In this document: piece after piece, positions 53,010 through 62,202 of the stretch
Position numbering within the stretch: the stretch's first letter is position 1
How the letters are laid out: the number at the start of each line of letters is the position of its first letter
DNA from: Streptomyces sp. SCSIO 30461
Lineage (GTDB): Bacteria > Actinomycetota > Actinomycetes > Streptomycetales > Streptomycetaceae
Assembly (NCBI RefSeq): GCF_037023745.1
Contig: NZ_CP146101.1
Span: forward strand, 2,782,001-2,846,000
Reading direction: 5' to 3'
DNA: 64,000 nucleotides
Translations under genes and position numbers: made by a program
The notes under the pieces: generated by a model
What the model was told of the DNA's origin: nothing
Databases searched by the model: none
What the model saw: the letters and a program-made list of their open reading frames with translations, nothing else

Positions 53010-53501
53010 ATGAAGAAGACAGGTCCCGCCCTCCTTGCCGTCCTCGCGGTGCTGGCTCTGACCGCCTGCGGACCCACCGTGGGTCGGAACTCCCCGGACA
53101 GCGGCTCCGGGAAGGCCGCATCATCCGCCCCGGCACAGAACGGCCCGAAGAGCGAGCAGCCGGCGGAGGGGGATAGACCGGTCGATCTCGTCGCGAGGAA
53201 GACGGCCTTCACTCCAGGCGTCCTGCACGACGGCGGCGACTACACCAGCGTTCTGGTGACTGTCAGCAACAACGGCGACAAGGAGATCAGCGTCAACCCG
53301 CTGTACTTCTCCCTCACCGACACCACCGGAACCAAGCACAGGGCTGCCCTCGCCGTCGACAAGAACCAAATCGAAACGGTCAAACTCGCGCCAGGGGAGA
53401 AGGCTTCAGGCACCATCACCGGCAAAGGGGACTTCACCGCTCGGTACGTGACGTACACCGACGGCATCCTCGGCGACCCGGTCCGCGCCACGGTTGGCTG
53501 A
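53010..53501 (+). CDS. Lipoprotein with DUF4352-like domain
   Basis: A 163-residue lipoprotein. Its signal MKKTGPALLAVLAVLALTAC ends in a lipobox. A Ser/Gly/Pro-rich linker follows, then an immunoglobulin-like DUF4352 domain with SVLVTVSNNGDKEISVNPLY, FSLTDTTGTKHRAAL and LAPGEKASGTITGKG. It would be anchored outside the membrane. The role is unknown. GGAGAACC precedes the ATG. Confidence 0.85.
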   Translation: MKKTGPALLAVLAVLALTACGPTVGRNSPDSGSGKAASSAPAQNGPKSEQPAEGDRPVDLVARKTAFTPGVLHDGGDYTSVLVTVSNNGDKEISVNPLYFSLTDTTGTKHRAALAVDKNQIETVKLAPGEKASGTITGKGDFTARYVTYTDGILGDPVRATVG

Positions 53502-53865
53502 CCGCAGTCCGCCGGACCTCGGCATCGGTGGCCCTGACGTTTGTTCAGCGGCCCCGGCATGGTGCCTTCCAGCGCCCCCGGTCGGTGCAGATTCCGGGCT
53601 CCTTGGACGTCTTCAAGTAGCCCCGGGTGTGTCCAGCATCCGCCCTCCGCCAGTACGATGCCCGGCCCACCGAGACCGTCCGCCGATCGCGGACGACGCG
53701 CCGGCCGACCGCGAGCACGGCGTCAGTCCCGCCGCGGGTCGGTGATGTGGGACCGGGTATCGCGGGATCGCCGTCCGCCTTCGAGATCACCTTCGACGGG
53801 CGGCTCTCCGCCGCCCCGCCGCTGAACCCCCAAAAACCCAGAAACACCGTTCGGTTTGGAGAACC
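53502..53865. other. Gene-free stretch of about 360 bp
   Basis: No supported coding sequence. CCCCCAAAAACCCAGAAAC lies near 53827, just before the exporter stop on the other strand. Confidence 0.4.
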
Positions 53866-55473
53866 TCAGTCGGAAGGTCCCGCGCCTGCGGATGCGCCCT
53901 CGCCCGGGGTACCCGTGTTGTGGCCGGTGGGGGTGGTCCACAGCATCCCCGTGGTCATGGCGCACAGGGCGGTGCCGATACCGATGCCGAGCTGACAGCC
54001 CCGGATGAAGTCGTGCTTCGCCGCTTCCACGATGGCCTCACGCTGACGGGGTGTGAGGGCGGGGAGCGGTCTGCCGGGGCCGACCTCGGCCCTGTACGCA
54101 TAAGGGTTGGCCTCCGCGATGATCTGGTCACTGAGCGCCCGGCGAGCCTCATCCGCCGGAACGGCATCGCGCAGAGTGTCGTTGAGCGTGGCGCCCAGCC
54201 AGATCGCAAGAGCGCTGCCGAGGACGGCGGCGCCGAAGGCCGAGCCGATGGCCCGCTGGGCGCTCATGATGCCCGAGGCCATTCCGGCGCGTTCCAGCGG
54301 CACCGCACTCATGGCCAGGGCAGTCACCGGGGTGACGACCAGGGCGACCCCCGCGCCGGTGAAGAGCAAGCCGAGCGCGACCAGGAACACGGTCGCAGGC
54401 ATGCCCAGGGCGACGACGGCCAGCCCGGTAACCAGCAGGGTCTGACCGGCCCTGGCCACCCGGAGGGGCCCGAACCGTGCGGTCAGCCACCCCGAGACCG
54501 GCGCGAGCGTCATGTTGGTGACGGCGAACGGCAGGATCAGCAGCCCTGCTGTCTCCGGCGAGTAGCCCTCGACGTTCTGGAAGTACTGGGTGGTGATCAG
54601 GAGCATGCCGTATGAGGCAAAGTACGATGAGAAGAGCGTGGCCATGGCCACGGCGTACGGCCGGTTGCCGAACAACCGCACGTCCGTCATCGGGCTCGGG
54701 CTGCGATACTCGTAACGGGCGAAGGCCGCGAGTGCCGTCACGCCGACGGCCAGCAGGGTGAGGATCGACGGTGACGCCCAGCCTGCCTTCTGGCCCTGGA
54801 TGAGCGCGTACACCAACGAGCCCATGGCCACCACGAACAAGGCCTGCCCGCCCCAGTCGAACCCTCGCGGATGCTCCTCACGTGACTCCGGCACGTGCCC
54901 CAGGGTGAGGACCAGCACCACCACCCCCACGGGCACGTTGACGAGGAAGACCGCCCGCCAGCTGACGCTCTCGGTCAGGACTCCCCCGGCCACCGGCCCC
55001 AGCCCCAGGGCGACGGTGGCCACTCCGCTCCACAGCCCGATGGCCTTCGCGCGCTGCCTGTGTTCAGGGAAGGCGGCACTGACCAGCGCGAGCGAGGCGA
55101 CGGTCACCGTCCCGGCAGCGATGCCCTGCACCGCGCGGGCTACCGCCAGGGAAGTGAGCCCGGGAGCCAGCCCCGCGGTCACGGACGCGGCCGTGAAGAC
55201 CAGAACACTCGCCACGAAGACCAGTCGACGCCCGAAGCGATCTGCCGCGGTAGCCCCAGCCATGATGAAGACGGCCATGCCGATGGAGTACGCCGCGACC
55301 ACCCACTGCAGGCCCGACTCTCCAACACCGAAATCCCGTTGGATATCAGGCAGAGCCACATTCGCGATCAACGCGTCGAGCAAAACCATGAACAGGCCGA
55401 GCCCTGTTCCGGTAACGGTCACCACCTGAACGCCGGTCCAGGACGAACCTGGCAAACGAACCATATGACGCAC
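53866..55473 (-). CDS. MFS exporter, DHA2 family (14 helices)
   Basis: A 535-residue antiporter. It has MVLLDALIANVALPDIQRDF (the D1-type motif), GATAADRFGRRLVFVASVLV (motif A), LGLGPVAGGVLTESVSWRAV (motif C) and LVNVPVGVVVLVLTLGHVPE. About 14 membrane spans and a cytoplasmic C-terminal tail rich in Gly/Thr follow. It likely exports drugs or a metabolite. No adjacent regulator is seen. A second in-frame ATG lies three codons inside. Confidence 0.92.
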   Translation of the reverse strand: MRHMVRLPGSSWTGVQVVTVTGTGLGLFMVLLDALIANVALPDIQRDFGVGESGLQWVVAAYSIGMAVFIMAGATAADRFGRRLVFVASVLVFTAASVTAGLAPGLTSLAVARAVQGIAAGTVTVASLALVSAAFPEHRQRAKAIGLWSGVATVALGLGPVAGGVLTESVSWRAVFLVNVPVGVVVLVLTLGHVPESREEHPRGFDWGGQALFVVAMGSLVYALIQGQKAGWASPSILTLLAVGVTALAAFARYEYRSPSPMTDVRLFGNRPYAVAMATLFSSYFASYGMLLITTQYFQNVEGYSPETAGLLILPFAVTNMTLAPVSGWLTARFGPLRVARAGQTLLVTGLAVVALGMPATVFLVALGLLFTGAGVALVVTPVTALAMSAVPLERAGMASGIMSAQRAIGSAFGAAVLGSALAIWLGATLNDTLRDAVPADEARRALSDQIIAEANPYAYRAEVGPGRPLPALTPRQREAIVEAAKHDFIRGCQLGIGIGTALCAMTTGMLWTTPTGHNTGTPGEGASAGAGPSD

Positions 55474-55699
55474 TGTCGCAAACTAGCCCATGAGATACCC
55501 GATCACGACATGCTGTGTGGCCGGAATCCCTCCGTATTTTGCAGCAGCGTCTGATGATCTCGCGTCAGGCGGACTGCGGGGGACGTGCCCTACGCAGCGT
55601 CCAGGCGGTCCGCCGGTCCCCCCGCCCGCCAAAACCCGGACGAGACAGGCCGTGACCGGCCGACGCGCGGCCAGCGACAGCTGGTCTGCGGTCTCCAAC

Positions 55700-55800
55700 G
55701 GCCAGTTGTCGCAGCTCAGCCGCCTGCATCCGTACCGTCTCCCGGCGCTGACGCCCCGCAGGGGTCAGCCCACCCCTGAGGCGACCCCCGTGACGTGGAC
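55700..55800 (-). pseudogene. IS630-type transposase N-terminal scrap (tentative)
   Basis: RGGLTPAGRQRRETVRMQAA resembles the start of the winged-helix part of IS630-type transposases. The match is lost after about 30 residues. Confidence 0.35.
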
Positions 55801-55849
55801 ACTCGGACAATCGATCTTGTCAGATCCAAGGGAAGGTGTCTTGGTGGGA

Positions 55850-56228
55850 CATGGTCTCCGTATCCGGCGGAGTTCAGGAACGGCGCTGTCGCGCTGTACC
55901 GCGCGGCGGGCGGGAAGCGCACGTACGCGGCGGTTGCGGCGGATGTCGGGGCGACCGGCGAGACGCTGCGGAGCCGGGTCTGCCAGGCCTGCGACGCGGG
56001 CCGCTCATGGCCACGGCGAGCAGAGTGCGGAGAGCCGGGATGAGGAACTGGCCCGGCTGCGCGCGGAGAACGGCCGGCTGCGCAAGGCGGAGAAGGAGTG
56101 GGAGCTCGAGCGGGAGATCCTGCGGCGGGCAGCGGCGTATTTCGCCAAGGAGACGGAGGGGGGCCGTGACCCGCCTCAACGAACTCGGCTACCGGGTCAC
56201 TCTCGACCCCCTGGAGGCCGCTGGATAA
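55850..56228 (+). pseudogene. IS3-type OrfA, frameshifted, fused to another transposase end
   Basis: The first frame has YPAEFRNGAVALYRAAGGKR and TYAAVAADVGATGETLRS, an OrfA helix-turn-helix. A frameshift near 56005 leads to EELARLRAENGRLRKAEKEW and LEREILRRAAAYFAKE, the OrfA leucine zipper end. The DDE OrfB is absent. Instead GAVTRLNELGYRVTLDPLEA, a 3' end from a different transposase, follows to the stop at 56228. Confidence 0.7.
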
Positions 56229-56337
56229 ACCAACTGCAGCGAAACCCGGCGGACACGGCCCGACCGGGTACACCAACGTGCCCGGGATGGTCCCATCTGC
56301 AGTGTGTGCTCGTCTGCGGGCGGACCGTCCGCGCGGG

Positions 56338-56688
56338 TCAGGAGTAGAAGGGGCGGTAGTAGTCGGCGAGTCGGTCGCGGTACGGGCTGTCGTCGTGGTG
56401 CTGTTTCGGGTCGTAGGCGGGGGCGTGCCTGATCTCGTCCCGGGTGCGGTTGACGAGGATGGTCTTGTCGTGGCGGTCCACGCGCATGATGGTGCCGGCC
56501 GGCAGGAGCACCGGCGTGTCGAAGGTCCACGGGTCGGTGTCGACGACCACGTAGGTGGAGCCGGGTTCCTCGATGTCCTCGTGGACGGTGCCGATCTCTC
56601 CGTCGGTCGCCATCACGGTGTAGCCGATGAGGATCATGCCAGGGGTGTGGTGCGACTCCGGGTGGTAGGCCCACATGTCGAAGCTCAT
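56338..56688 (-). CDS. PRC-barrel-domain protein
   Basis: A 116-residue cytoplasmic protein with a PRC-barrel-like beta fold: GYTVMATDGEIGTVHEDIEE, STYVVVDTDPWTFDTPVLLP and GTIMRVDRHDKTILVNRTRD. The tail is rich in His, Tyr and Asp (PKQHHDDSPY). PRC-barrel proteins bind RNA or partner proteins; the role here is unknown. It is 26 bp downstream of the plasmid-stabilization-type gene on the same strand, so the two may be one operon. Confidence 0.82.
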   Translation of the reverse strand: MSFDMWAYHPESHHTPGMILIGYTVMATDGEIGTVHEDIEEPGSTYVVVDTDPWTFDTPVLLPAGTIMRVDRHDKTILVNRTRDEIRHAPAYDPKQHHDDSPYRDRLADYYRPFYS

Positions 56689-56714
56689 GTGAACGACTTC
56701 CGCATCGCGGGAGG

Positions 56715-57041
56715 TCAGCGGCCGAGGGCGTTGCGCAGTTCCTGCTTGTTCATGGTGGAGCGGCCTTCGATGTTCTTCTTCTTGGCCTCCGCGTACAGCT
56801 GGTCCTTGGTGAGGCCCTGAGCGCCGGAGTGGGAGCGCTGCCCGCCGCGCTGGGAAGCGGACAGCGGATCGCGGGTGGAGGTCTTGCTGGACGTCTTCGC
56901 TTCCCCGGACCGTGCACGCTCCTTGTTGACCGTGCGGGCCGCCATCTCCTTCGCTCGGCCCTCGGACATGCCGCGCTTCTCGGCACTGTCCTTGATGTGC
57001 TCGTACTGCCGCTCGCGCTTCCTACTGGATCCAGCCGGCAT
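56715..57041 (-). CDS. Plasmid-stabilization-type small basic protein
   Basis: A 108-residue basic protein of a type often annotated as plasmid stabilization protein in streptomycetes. The N-terminal helix SRKRERQYEHIKDSAEKRGM and AKEMAARTVNKERARSG are followed by a Rho-N/SAP-like segment TKDQLYAEAKKKNIEGRSTM and NKQELRNALGR. The second part suggests nucleic-acid binding. A link to plasmid maintenance is not demonstrated for this family. Confidence 0.78.
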   Translation of the reverse strand: MPAGSSRKRERQYEHIKDSAEKRGMSEGRAKEMAARTVNKERARSGEAKTSSKTSTRDPLSASQRGGQRSHSGAQGLTKDQLYAEAKKKNIEGRSTMNKQELRNALGR

Positions 57042-57281
57042 GACGTCTCATCCTTTCGAATACAGGTCGGACGGTTCACTCACCACAGCGCCTTCCCCGG
57101 CACGCGGTGTTCAGCCCCTCCACACTCCACACCCATCGGACCGAGGCCGCCATCCAGACGGCGTCGCCGCATCACCGCCGAACGTCGACCGGGCCACCGG
57201 TCTCAGCCTGTCGCCGTTGGCGGATGCCCAGGCCGTCCCGGTCTCGCGCTGTCCGGGCGCCCGCCCGTCACGGGTAGCCAT

Positions 57282-57944
57282 TCAGGTGGAGCGGCGTTGG
57301 TCGGTGCTGTCCTGGCGTAGCTTGCCCATGCGGTGGGTGACATTGCCGAGGCGGTCCGCGATGTCGGAGTGTTCGTACAGGTGGGGGAGGGCTTCGGCAA
57401 GAGGGCCTGTCAGTGCGGCGGCGTCGTTGTCGGCGAGAGCGTCCAGGAGGCGCTCCACGGGGGCGGCGGCTTCAGGCGGGAGGTCGGCGAGGGCCGTGAT
57501 CTGCCCGGCGAGCCCGCGCAGGGTGCCGGCGTTCTGACGGGCCCAGACCGCTACGGCTCGGTCCGCTGCCCGACTGTCGCGGGTGGCCCGAACCCGCTGC
57601 TCACCGGTACTACCGGCGGCGCCGGGCCGCAGGCGCAGGTAGCGCCGCTCGGCCGCTTGGCGGCTGGTGACCCCCAGGGGGCCGGCCAACTCGGCCCAGC
57701 TCGCACCCGCGGCGCGCGCCGTCTCGATCAGGTCGCTCTCCCAGCCCGCGAGCTGCTCGCGGACTTCTCGCAGAAGCAGCAGGGCAGCCAGAGCTTGTTC
57801 GGCGCCGACCGGGGCGCTGACGGAAGGACGTTCGCCTGGCGCCGCGTGTGCGGCCCGTACGGCTCCGTCTATGGCGGTCAATGCCGCCGTAGCGGCGAGA
57901 AATGAGGCGGGGGCGACAGGCAGCGGCTGTTCGCTCTTCGACAT
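57282..57944 (-). CDS. rheA: HSP18 transcriptional regulator (RheA-like)
   Basis: A 220-residue helical protein with a central HTH-like segment SWAELAGPLGVTSRQAAERR, then YLRLRPG. RheA of Streptomyces albus is a heat-sensing repressor of about this size encoded opposite hsp18. This gene has the same divergent position, and two copies of the RheA-type operator lie between them. It would repress hsp18 and itself at normal temperature and release DNA on heating. No membrane segment is seen. The ATG at 57944 has GGAG upstream. Confidence 0.8.
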   Translation of the reverse strand: MSKSEQPLPVAPASFLAATAALTAIDGAVRAAHAAPGERPSVSAPVGAEQALAALLLLREVREQLAGWESDLIETARAAGASWAELAGPLGVTSRQAAERRYLRLRPGAAGSTGEQRVRATRDSRAADRAVAVWARQNAGTLRGLAGQITALADLPPEAAAPVERLLDALADNDAAALTGPLAEALPHLYEHSDIADRLGNVTHRMGKLRQDSTDQRRST

Positions 57945-57954
57945 CCTGACTCCA

Positions 57955-57973
57955 TGTCGTCAACCTGATGACC
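57955..57973. promoter_or_regulatory. RheA-type operator, rheA-proximal, imperfect
   Basis: TGTCGTC-N5-GATGACC matches the known TGTCATC-N5-GATGACA in 12 of 14 arm positions. It starts 11 bp upstream of the rheA ATG, suggesting autorepression. Confidence 0.65.
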
Positions 57974-57980
57974 TGTGTTG

Positions 57981-58009
57981 TTGTCATCGTTTCGATGACA
58001 TGCTACAAC
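57981..58009 (+). promoter_or_regulatory. hsp18 promoter overlapped by a perfect RheA operator
   Basis: TGTCATC-GTTTC-GATGACA (57982-58000) is an exact match to the operator described for RheA. It sits inside a promoter with -35 TTGTCA (57981-57986), a 17-bp gap and -10 TACAAC (58004-58009), so bound repressor would block polymerase. Confidence 0.85.
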
Positions 58010-58066
58010 GGGTGGCAAGTGAAGCGCATTGGCAGTCACTGCCTGACTCACTGGAGGTGTTTTCCG

Positions 58067-58504
58067 ATGTTGATGCGCACCGACCCGTTCCGTGAGCTCG
58101 ACCGGCTCACCCAGCAGCTCCTGGGCGCATCCGGCACATGGTCACGACCGTCCACCATGCCGATGGACGCCTACCGCGAGTGCGACGACTACGTGATCGC
58201 ACTCGACCTGCCCGGTGTCACCGCAGACGCGATCGACATCGACGTCGAGCGGAACATGCTGACCGTCAAAGCGGAGCGCCGTCCGGTCGCCAAGCCCGAC
58301 GGCGTGCAGATGGAGCTCGCCGAGCGGCCCCTGGGGGTCTTCTCCCGACAGCTGATGCTCGCCGACACCCTCGACACCGAGCACATCAAGGCCGACTACG
58401 ACGCAGGCGTACTCACCCTGCGCATCCCGATCGCGGAACGCGCTAAGCCGCGCAAGATCACCGTCGGCGCTGCCGACGCCACGCCGAAGCAGATCAGCGG
58501 CTGA
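58067..58504 (+). CDS. hsp18: Small heat-shock protein HSP18 (Hsp20/alpha-crystallin family)
   Basis: A 145-residue ATP-independent holdase chaperone. The N-terminus is LMRTDPFRELDRLTQQLLG. The alpha-crystallin domain runs from about residue 36 with DYVIALDLPGVTADAIDIDV and ERNMLTVKAERR. The conserved AGVLTLRIPIAE of Hsp20 proteins is near the end. It prevents aggregation of unfolded proteins during heat stress. GGAGG lies nine bases before the ATG. It is controlled by the operator-promoter just upstream. Confidence 0.93.
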   Translation: MLMRTDPFRELDRLTQQLLGASGTWSRPSTMPMDAYRECDDYVIALDLPGVTADAIDIDVERNMLTVKAERRPVAKPDGVQMELAERPLGVFSRQLMLADTLDTEHIKADYDAGVLTLRIPIAERAKPRKITVGAADATPKQISG

Positions 58505-58757
58505 CCTCGGAAGGTCACGGACAGCGGAGGGCCGGGCGCTGCCCCCTTCAAGTCCGGCTCTCCGCTCCGCGACGAGTTCCGCAATACGTTCCGCATACAA
58601 GCAGGCGGTATCACCGAGCATGCGTCGGCGCCGCTTCCCACTGCCCCATTGACGTGACATCCGGTTTCCGTCTCACCGGCGTGGGTGTGGCTGTGCTCTT
58701 TGCGGTCATAAGCAACGCGATAACTCCATCCTGAGCAGGAAGGTCATCCCCGTCGCC

Positions 58758-59336
58758 ATGACGACGGTCCCGTACGTCTACACCCCGACTACGGCAGGCA
58801 CGACATTCGAGCACCTGGTCGAAGCAGTGCGACACGAAGGCGTGTACCCAACCAGGGAGGGGGCCGAAAAGGTCATCCGGACCGTGCTCACCGTCCTGGG
58901 CCGGCAGGTCACCGGAGAGGAGCGCGTCGAGTTCGCCGCCCACCTGCCCCTCGAGGCAGCCCTTGTCTTCACCGCGCAGATTCCCGCGGCCACACCGCTG
59001 ACCGGATGCGAGTTCGTCAACGAACTCACCACCCTCACGGGCGGCACAGGCGCCACCACCCGCTGGGACACCGGCTCTGTCCTGCGCGTCGTCAACCGAA
59101 CCGTCGACAACGTCTTGATCGACCGGATCCTCACCCAGCTCCCACCGGTCTACGCCCTCCTCTTCGGACGCAGCGAACTCATTTACAGGCTGAACCGCAT
59201 CAAAGTGGGACAGTTAAATAAGCCACATACTGCCCTTAACCCGGGTAAGCGCCCTCTAAGAGGTTGTTTTCACTCTAAATGCAGATATGCAAGTGCTGTG
59301 CCCTGTTTATGTACAATTACGTTTGCGTGCGCTTGA
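58758..59336 (+). CDS. DUF2267-family protein with foreign C-terminal tail
   Basis: A 192-residue frame. Residues about 1-140 match DUF2267: HLVEAVRHEGVYPTREGAEK, VLTVLGRQVTGEERVEFAAH, LPLEAALVFTAQIP and ILTQLPPVYALLFGRSEL. Normal members stop within a few residues of that point. Here the frame continues into AT-rich DNA (IKVGQLNKPHTALNPGKRP and a Cys-rich end) and overlaps the tail of the next, convergent gene. The 3' end was probably replaced by insertion or deletion. The domain itself is complete. Its function is unknown. Confidence 0.78.
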   Translation: MTTVPYVYTPTTAGTTFEHLVEAVRHEGVYPTREGAEKVIRTVLTVLGRQVTGEERVEFAAHLPLEAALVFTAQIPAATPLTGCEFVNELTTLTGGTGATTRWDTGSVLRVVNRTVDNVLIDRILTQLPPVYALLFGRSELIYRLNRIKVGQLNKPHTALNPGKRPLRGCFHSKCRYASAVPCLCTITFACA

Positions 59337-60417
59337 CGCATTCCTTGACCACGGCGCGGAGGCTCCCGGTTCGTTCCAGCAGGTCTTTTTGCACGCGGGC
59401 GCCGTTTCCGGTGGTCAGCAGCGAGGTAATCGCTTCCTGCACAAGCGCGAGGTCTCCGGCATCATGGAGCGCGTCGCGTACGTGGTCCACGAGCGCGTGC
59501 ACCACGGCTTCCGCAGGGGCGGGGCGCATCGTCAAGGGGTGGACCAATTGACCGTCAAGCCCGTAGCGGCCTGCCTGCCAGGAAGCCATCCGGAGAGTCG
59601 TCACATGGTGCCGGTCAGGCTGCGCGCCCGTGGCCCATTCCCGGGAGGCGGTTTCCACGAGCCCCCGCGCCAAGGCTGCGAGCAGGACCGTCGTGGAAGC
59701 ATCCAGGCAGACATCGGCTGCGCGGATTTCCACCGTGGGATAGCGCTTGGAGAGCCTGGCGTCGAAGTAGACCATTCCCTCGTCGCGGAGCACTCCAGTG
59801 TCGAGCAGCGTCTGAACCAGCCGGTGATATACGTCTGGCGAGCCGAAGATCTCCGTGGGGCCGGCGGAGGGCCAGCGCCCCCAGACCTGGCTGCGGTAGC
59901 TGTCGTACTGGCTGTCCCTGCCCTGCCAGAACGGCGAGTTCGCACTCAGAGCCAGGAGTACGGCGAGCCACGGCCGGATACGGTCAAGGACCGCGATGCC
60001 TTCCTCGTCGGAGACCACCGACACATGCACGTGGCACCCGCCGGTGAGCTGTTCCTGAGCGGTCAAGCCGAACCTGTCACCCATCCAGCGGTGGCGCTCG
60101 CTGAAGCCCAGTGAGGGGGTGACGGGTAGCGGGGAGGTGGCCAGGGCGGCCACGGCCGCGCCCATGGCCTCTGCGCGGTGGGCCGCTTCAGCCCGCCACC
60201 GTCGGACCTCGGCGGCAAGATCATCCATGGTCTTCCGGGGACTTGTGGCGAATTCCAGCTGCTGGCGTTGCAGTTCAGCCTGAAAGACTCCGTTGTTTCC
60301 GCCGCGCAGCGCCTCGTGCGACACCGCAGCCAGGACCGCTGCTGACAGATCCTGTAGCTCCCCGCTCTCGGCGTCGACCAGGAGCAGTTCCTCTTCCACG
60401 CCCACAGTCCGAATCAT
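59317..60417 (-). CDS. Carboxylate-amine ligase, glutamate-cysteine ligase type 2 (YbdK-like)
   Basis: A 366-residue GCS2-family enzyme. It starts IRTVGVEEELLLVDAESGEL and has QQLEFATSPR, TGGCHVHVSVVSDEEG (metal-binding His), ANSPFWQGRDSQYDSYRSQV and VEIRAADVCLDASTT. The family forms an amide between glutamate and an amine such as cysteine, giving gamma-glutamylcysteine. In Streptomyces these weak YbdK-type ligases coexist with mycothiol and are stress-linked. The ATG at 60417 follows GCGGAGG. It is convergent with the DUF2267 gene. Confidence 0.9.
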   Translation of the reverse strand: MIRTVGVEEELLLVDAESGELQDLSAAVLAAVSHEALRGGNNGVFQAELQRQQLEFATSPRKTMDDLAAEVRRWRAEAAHRAEAMGAAVAALATSPLPVTPSLGFSERHRWMGDRFGLTAQEQLTGGCHVHVSVVSDEEGIAVLDRIRPWLAVLLALSANSPFWQGRDSQYDSYRSQVWGRWPSAGPTEIFGSPDVYHRLVQTLLDTGVLRDEGMVYFDARLSKRYPTVEIRAADVCLDASTTVLLAALARGLVETASREWATGAQPDRHHVTTLRMASWQAGRYGLDGQLVHPLTMRPAPAEAVVHALVDHVRDALHDAGDLALVQEAITSLLTTGNGARVQKDLLERTGSLRAVVKECVKRTQT

Positions 60418-60858
60418 GACCGACCTCCGCTCAGCTCTTTCACCAGTCGGCACGCGCAGTGGCAGCCTTGAGCCCCCGGCCTCCTCACATATGTCTCTCC
60501 CCCGGCCCTTCGCTCGTGGTGCTCGCACCTCGTACCCACGGAGGTCACGTTGCCGTCGAATGCCGAAAAGGGTGTTGCGCGGCGCCAAATCACCCTGCGG
60601 GGCCGGGAACCGGGGTCTTCTGTTCTGGGAAGTTCGGGTGCATGCGGCAGTCCGTGCTCACCGTCGCCGAGAAAGCGGATTCTCCAGCATGTGAATGCGA
60701 CTGATGGGGCACTTTCTCGCCTCGAGAGGGGGCTGTTCGGGGCCCATGGCGGCGCCCAAGCCCCCTTCGGAGGTATCCGCTCCGCTTTCCGCATGCATGG
60801 AACGGCCTGTCGAGGAAGGCATGCCGGGGACCCGTACACCTGAGAAGGGACGGACACC
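60418..60858. other. Gene-free stretch of about 440 bp
   Basis: It lies between the divergent ligase gene and the NDH-2 remnant. No supported coding sequence; it should contain both promoters. Confidence 0.4.
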
Positions 60859-61699
60859 ATGGCGCGACCGAGGATTGTGATCGTCGGCGCGGTGGGCGTC
60901 GGCTCCCGGGCCAAGGTCTGCGTGATCCGGAAGACCACCGGGGAGCTTGTGAACCAGTCCTACGATCACCTTGTGCTCGCGCCAGGGAGCGTGACCGGCA
61001 CTTTCGACATCCCGGGTCTGGCGCAGCACGGCCGTGGCATGAGGAAGCTGGCCGCGTCGCCGAGGCGGGCCCCGAGGACATCACACTCACTGACGGGCGC
61101 GTGCTGCCCTGCCGCCCCCTCATCTGGACGGCTGGTGTCGCCGCGAGCCCGCTTGTCGCCACGTTGGGCGCTGAGACGGCGAAGAGCGGTCGGCTCGTTG
61201 TCGCCGCAGACCTGCGTGTGCCCGGGGCAGATGGCGTGTTCGCGCTCGGTGACGCGGCCGCCGTGCCCGACCTCGCCAACGGCGAGAACAGTTCGGTGTG
61301 CCCGCCCACCGCGCAGCACGCGGAGCGTCAGGGCAAGGTTGCCGCCGACAACGTGGTCATGTCGCTACGGGCGCGCCAACGCGTCCGTACGTCCATAAGG
61401 ACCTCGGGCTGGTCGTGGATCTCGGTGGCCTCGATGGTGTCTCGCGGCCGCTCGGCATAGACCTGCGCGGGACACCCGCTCAGGCCGTGGCCCGCGGGTA
61501 CGACCGGGCGGCGCTGCGCACCGGCGCCGCGAGGACTCGAGTGATGACGAATTGACTTCTGAACGCCGTGGCCGGCGACGACTTCGTGCGAACCGGCTTT
61601 CAGACGTAAAAGCCGGGGACGCTACGTGATTTCGAGTACACGGACCACTACCTTGCCCCGGACGAGGTCCGGGCCCGCACCGCGATCGACGGAGGCTGA
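60859..61699 (+). pseudogene. Type II NADH dehydrogenase (NDH-2), heavily decayed
   Basis: It begins MARPRIVIVGA (start of the FAD motif), then skips about 70 residues to RAKVCVIRKTTGELVNQ and YDHLVLAPGSVT. It skips again near 61050 to DITLTDGRVLPCRPLIWTAG, with ALGDAAAVPDLANGENS. A frameshift near 61360 leads to YVHKDLGLVVDLGGLDGVSR and ALRTGAARTRVMTN. A TGA where Trp is normal and a TAA soon after interrupt the last part, which still reads DFEYTDHYLAPDEVRART up to the stop at 61697-61699. Intact homologues are about 450 residues and membrane-associated. Confidence 0.8.
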
Positions 61700-62202
61700 C
61701 AGTTCCGGCGAGCGTGGTCGCCCCTCAATGCCGCAGCCCCGTGAACCACGGCTGCGATGATTACACCGGCATCAGATCAGGAGACCGCGTCGCCATCGAC
61801 CAGTACCACGACGCGGTCCTCGCGAGCTCAGCGCAGCGGGCGGGGGACTGCGACCGCACCGACCACTGGTGCCGCCACTTGCTACGGAACAGGGCAGTGA
61901 ACGGTTCCGGGTCGCCGCCGTGGTGGCATCCGTGGCGGCGACCGCCTCTTCCGGTGGCTGTCTCCGGACCTCTGGAGCAGGGCAATGGCGGTGCGCACCT
62001 ATGGGGCGATGGTGGAGGTGGGCAGTTGTCAGGTGTGCGGCTCAGTCTTGACACGGTCGAGGTCGTCGCACAACCAGGCTCGGCACGTGAGCGGAGCACG
62101 TCAGAGATGGATGGGACCAGCGTCTCCAGCAGCGCGGCCACGACGGAATCCCGGACGGGGGCTCAATCGGGCGGTGTGGTGGTCCGTACCGCTGATGATG
62201 AC
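61700..62202. other. About 500 bp without a recognisable gene
   Basis: One plus-strand frame is open from 61714 into the UdgX fragment, but its first 160 codons show no family motif and weak codon bias. Confidence 0.4.
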
